In this document: piece after piece, positions 1-3,300 of the stretch
Layout of the letters: each line of letters starts with the position of its first letter
Position numbering within the stretch: position 1 is the first letter of the stretch
Origin: Scybalousia_A sp963588535
GTDB lineage: Bacteria > Bacteroidota > Bacteroidia > Bacteroidales > P3
DNA length: 5,329 nt
Direction: 5' to 3'
NCBI GenBank assembly: GCA_963588535.1
Contig: CAVAII010000093.1
Span: 1 to 5,329 of the forward strand
The notes under the pieces: generated by a model
Told to the model about the DNA's origin: nothing
The model's database searches: none
The model's input: only the letters and a program-made list of their open reading frames with translations
Made by a program: the position numbers and the translations under genes

Positions 1-207
1 GTCTTGTAGACTACAAAGTATAGAGACAGAGGAATTGGCGTTAGGTTTCATTATTGGATAGAATCTGTAGTCTGTTCACAAGAAAGAACCAAAAAAAATG
101 TTGATTATTAGTCTATTAACTTAGAGTAAAAAGTTGACATATCGGACAAAGATTACGGTTTGAGAGTAAGAGAATGATTTTCCTTCGATAATTTTCTTTC
201 TTAAAAA
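1..207. other. Upstream region without an established gene
   Basis: No gene can be confirmed here. On the + strand one frame is open from base 2 to a TAG at 59-61 (reads SCRLQSIETEELALGFIIG) and could be the tail of an upstream gene. Another frame gives only LVDYKV before a TAG at 21-23. On the - strand an ATG at 51-49 opens a frame that stays open to the left edge (begins MKPNANSSVSILC), which could be the start of a divergent gene. All are too short to judge. From about 62 to 207 every frame is broken by stops and the sequence is AT-rich. Small dyads are present: TTGTAG/CTACAA at 4-16, and AATTTT/AAAATT at 190-209. Neither has the GC stem and T-run of a convincing terminator. Confidence 0.5.
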
Positions 208-238
208 TTTGGTAAAAAGCGAAAAATTTGTACCTTTG
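208..238 (+). promoter_or_regulatory. Bacteroidetes-type sigma-ABfr promoter
   Basis: TTTG at 208-211 and TAccTTTG at 231-238 are separated by 19 bases. This matches the -33 (TTTG) and -7 (TAnnTTTG) elements used by the primary sigma factor of Bacteroides and relatives, at the usual spacing. All fixed bases of both elements are present. The site is 78 bases upstream of the ATG of the large gene and faces it, so it is the likely promoter. Transcription would be expected to start around 243-247. No operator or activator site was recognised around it. Confidence 0.8.
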
Positions 239-244
239 CAAAAT

Positions 245-315
245 CAATAGGTAAATTATAAGAAAACAAAAAAGAGAGAACGGAAATAATTGTATAACTA
301 ATATATTTTTTTAAT
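245..315 (+). other. AT-rich 5' leader of the large gene
   Basis: This is the inferred untranslated leader between the expected transcription start and ATG 316; the left edge is approximate. It is strongly A/T-rich, with an A-rich stretch (about 262-290) and a T7 run (306-312) just before the start codon. There is no Shine-Dalgarno sequence at a usable distance; the purine run AAAGAGAG near 270-278 is too far away. This is normal for Bacteroidota, where weak SD use and A-rich leaders are common. No riboswitch-like fold was recognised. Confidence 0.55.
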
Positions 316-375
316 ATGAAAAAGTCATTTTTAGTCTGCTTAATGGCTACATTCTTAAGCCTTTGCGGACACTCT
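316..375 (+). other. Sec signal peptide, residues 1-20
   Basis: The N-terminus has two lysines (K2, K3), a hydrophobic core (F5 to L16) and a type I signal peptidase site with Gly18 at -3 and Ser20 at -1. The predicted mature chain starts at Gln21, which may cyclise to pyroglutamate, as is common in exported Bacteroidota proteins. Cys17 lies at the end of the core but has Leu at -1, so it is a poor lipobox. This fits Sec export to the periplasm before T9SS transport. The exact cut could be one or two residues away. Confidence 0.85.
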
Positions 376-3300
376 CAGACAGATTGTCAGAATCAATTCC
401 TTTCAGCAAGTGATTTACCTTTCTTAATAGACTTTGAGGGAGAGGTTGCTGACCAAAAGCCACAGTGTTGGACTGTGTTGGATAGCGTTGCATCGGGATC
501 AACTATCTACCCAGCAGTTAAATACAGTGCTACAACGTCTTACACCACTTCTCAGGCGTATTCGGGTACTAATTATCTGTACCTCTACAAAAGCAATACG
601 ATTGCAATGTACGCTTACTCTGGTGATATATCTCAATTGCAGATAACCTTTCATTCCAAATCAAACAACTCTTTCACAGGCGATTACTTAGAAATTGGTA
701 TAATGACCGACCTTAGTAACGATTCCTCTTACACCCCTATAGATACAATACAATCAACCGATTACACAATGGGTGCTATATCGCCTTTGTATATGGAGAG
801 TATTGTTAAGTTCGACTCTTACACCACAAATGACGCTATTACAAAGTATTATATTGTTTTTAAGTCTGTTCTTAACTCTTCTTATAATACTTGGTATATC
901 GATGATATTACTGTGGATATTATCCCTGATTGCGAGAAGGCTAAGAATCTAACCATTGATAGTCTTGGAGTTAATAGTGTTAATTTGTCTTGGACACAGA
1001 CAGGCGATAACTCCTCTTGGACAGTTTATTATAAGCGTGTTATAGACGATACAATTGCTTATACGCAAGTTAATACTTCTACTCCTTCCCTTACTCTTAC
1101 GGGCTTAGACGCACAAACAGAGTACAAACTATTTGTTAAGACTAATTGCGGTGAGAAACCTGCGTCGAGTGATATCATAACCTTTAAGACTCTTTGTGAT
1201 GTTATGACGGTAGATGATGATAACGCTTGGGTAGAGGATTTCTCTGACGATGCTTATTGCTGGTCTTTGCCAAAGACTAATAACTATAATTGGGAGGCTT
1301 ATTCTAACAACTCTATTCGTACTTATATTTATAAGAATACGGAGGCAATTAGTCCTGTGTTGGATATAAGCAATGTAAGTACTCCTTTTGTTAAAGTAAG
1401 TTACACAAGTAACACAACAATGGAACTTTATTATCGCTCTGCTGATAGCAATGATTGGGTATTCTTTGCAGAACTGACTCCTGCTTCGGATATGATAACA
1501 GACTCGGCTGCTTTACCTAATCCGTCAAGTAGTTATCAGATTAAGATTCTAAGTTATGGCAACAATGTCTATGGTTTTAATTATGTATATAACGTTACGG
1601 TATCTAATGTAGAAAATCCACCTTTGTGCAGTAAGCCACAGAAGATCTTGACTAATGCCACATCGTCTACGGCTACTATTACTTGGACGCAATTAGACGC
1701 TACCACAACTTGGGTAGTTTATTACAAAGAATCCACCTCCACAACTTATACCTCAAGTGAGGAACTAACCGAGAAGACTTATACATTCTCTACTTCGCCT
1801 AATACTTCGTATGATGTGTATGTTGCAGCCGTTTGCGGAGAGAATGAGGGGGATTATCCAACGTCTTCTGTTGTTACCTTTACTACACCTTGCGAGGGTA
1901 TAATGGCTTCGGATTTACCAAAGGTTTGGGACTTTGAGACGGATAATGTTGATATGTATTCTTCCTCTTCTGCAACATATTCTTTACCTGAGTGTTGGAC
2001 GCATATCGGTTCTTATTACAATACCTACGTTATTACTAATACTACATGGGGCACTTATTCTTATTCAGGCACTAAGGCTCTTACATTATCTTCTAATGCT
2101 CTTGCCGTTCTAACTCCTATTGATACTACGCTTAATGTATCTAATCTACAACTCTCTTTCTACGCTAAATCAATGTATAGCAGTAGCACAAGTACCATAA
2201 CAATTGGAGTAATGACCGACCCAACAGATTCTACTACCTTCGTACCAACTACCACCATAACAACTACTTCCACATACGAACTCTATGAGGTACCATTATT
2301 ATACTCTGGCACAGAGACGGCTTTGTATATTGCGTTAAGGGGAACGAGTAATTTGGTTTTAGATAGTCTTATCTTAGAGAACGCTCCTACTTGCACCAAA
2401 CCTTCTAATTTAAGTATCAATGGTCTTAATGCTAATGGTTGCACACTAACTTGGGATCAAACAGGTGCTACATCGCAGTGGAGAATATTCTACAAACAAG
2501 AAAACAGCGGACAATACGATAGCACAGAGGTTGTAACAGAAAAGAGTTATACTTTTACTAATTTAGTTTCGGATAACACATACACCTTCTACGTTAAGGC
2601 TTTATGCAATGAGACGGAAAGCACCGACTCTAAGACTACTTCTATATATATTCCTTGTCAACCGATAACTGTTGCAGATTTGCCATACACAACAGACTTT
2701 GAGGAGTTTAATGATAGTTCTACTCCTACTTGTTGGATAATTACCAAAAAGGCTGACAACTCTACCACCTACCCTACTGTTAAGAACTCTTCTTATAATT
2801 CTAATTCGGGAACTAACTACTTGGAGATGTACAAAGAATGTGCTATTACAGTTAGAAGTTTTAGTGGTGATGTCTCCGCTTTGCAGTTGTCTTTCTCTGC
2901 TAAACCTTCATCTACATCTACTTACGGCGGTAAATTAGTAGTCGGAGTTATGACTAATCTAAGCGATTTATCTACATTTACTGTTGTTGATACCTTCCCT
3001 GCTACTTCTTGGGCTACAAACAATGGTTATCAAACTCTTGACGTATCTTTTTCTTCTTACACAATGGACGAGAATATAACTACTTATTATATTGCTTTGC
3101 AGACAGTTAATTCTTCTTATAGTTATTGGCGTATTGATGATGTAACTCTTAGTGAGAAACCTGCTTGCGAAAAAGCCACCGAAGTTACATTTACTAATAT
3201 TACCTCCTCTTCGGCTACTGTTTCTTGGTCGCAAGAAGATGATAGCGACTCTTGGACAGTTTATTACAAAAAGAATACTGACTCTGTTTATTCTCAGATA

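Noticed and set aside
4..16. Dyad TTGTAG/CTACAA as a terminator or operator
   Set aside because: Only six base pairs around a single base, too small for a hairpin loop and without a following T-run.
133..162. Second promoter: TTGACA at 133-138 with TACGGTTTG at 154-162
   Set aside because: The -7-like element has three bases instead of two between TA and TTTG, and the distal site matches a proteobacterial -35 rather than TTTG. The site at 208-238 is clearly better.
316..375. Lipoprotein signal with Cys17 as the lipidated residue
   Set aside because: The residues before Cys17 are L-S-L; Leu at -1 does not fit a lipobox (Gly/Ala/Ser expected), while G-H-S followed by Q is a good type I site. 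A T9SS sorting domain at the other end also argues against lipidation.
434..646. 70-codon + strand ORF in another frame
   Set aside because: It lies wholly inside the large gene in a shifted frame, overlapping J1, with no recognisable domain; a shadow of the real frame.
2968..3234. 88-codon - strand ORF
   Set aside because: It is antisense to J4/Fn3-4 of the large gene, Ser/Arg/Ile-rich as expected from the reverse of Thr/Ser/Tyr codons, with no motif of its own.
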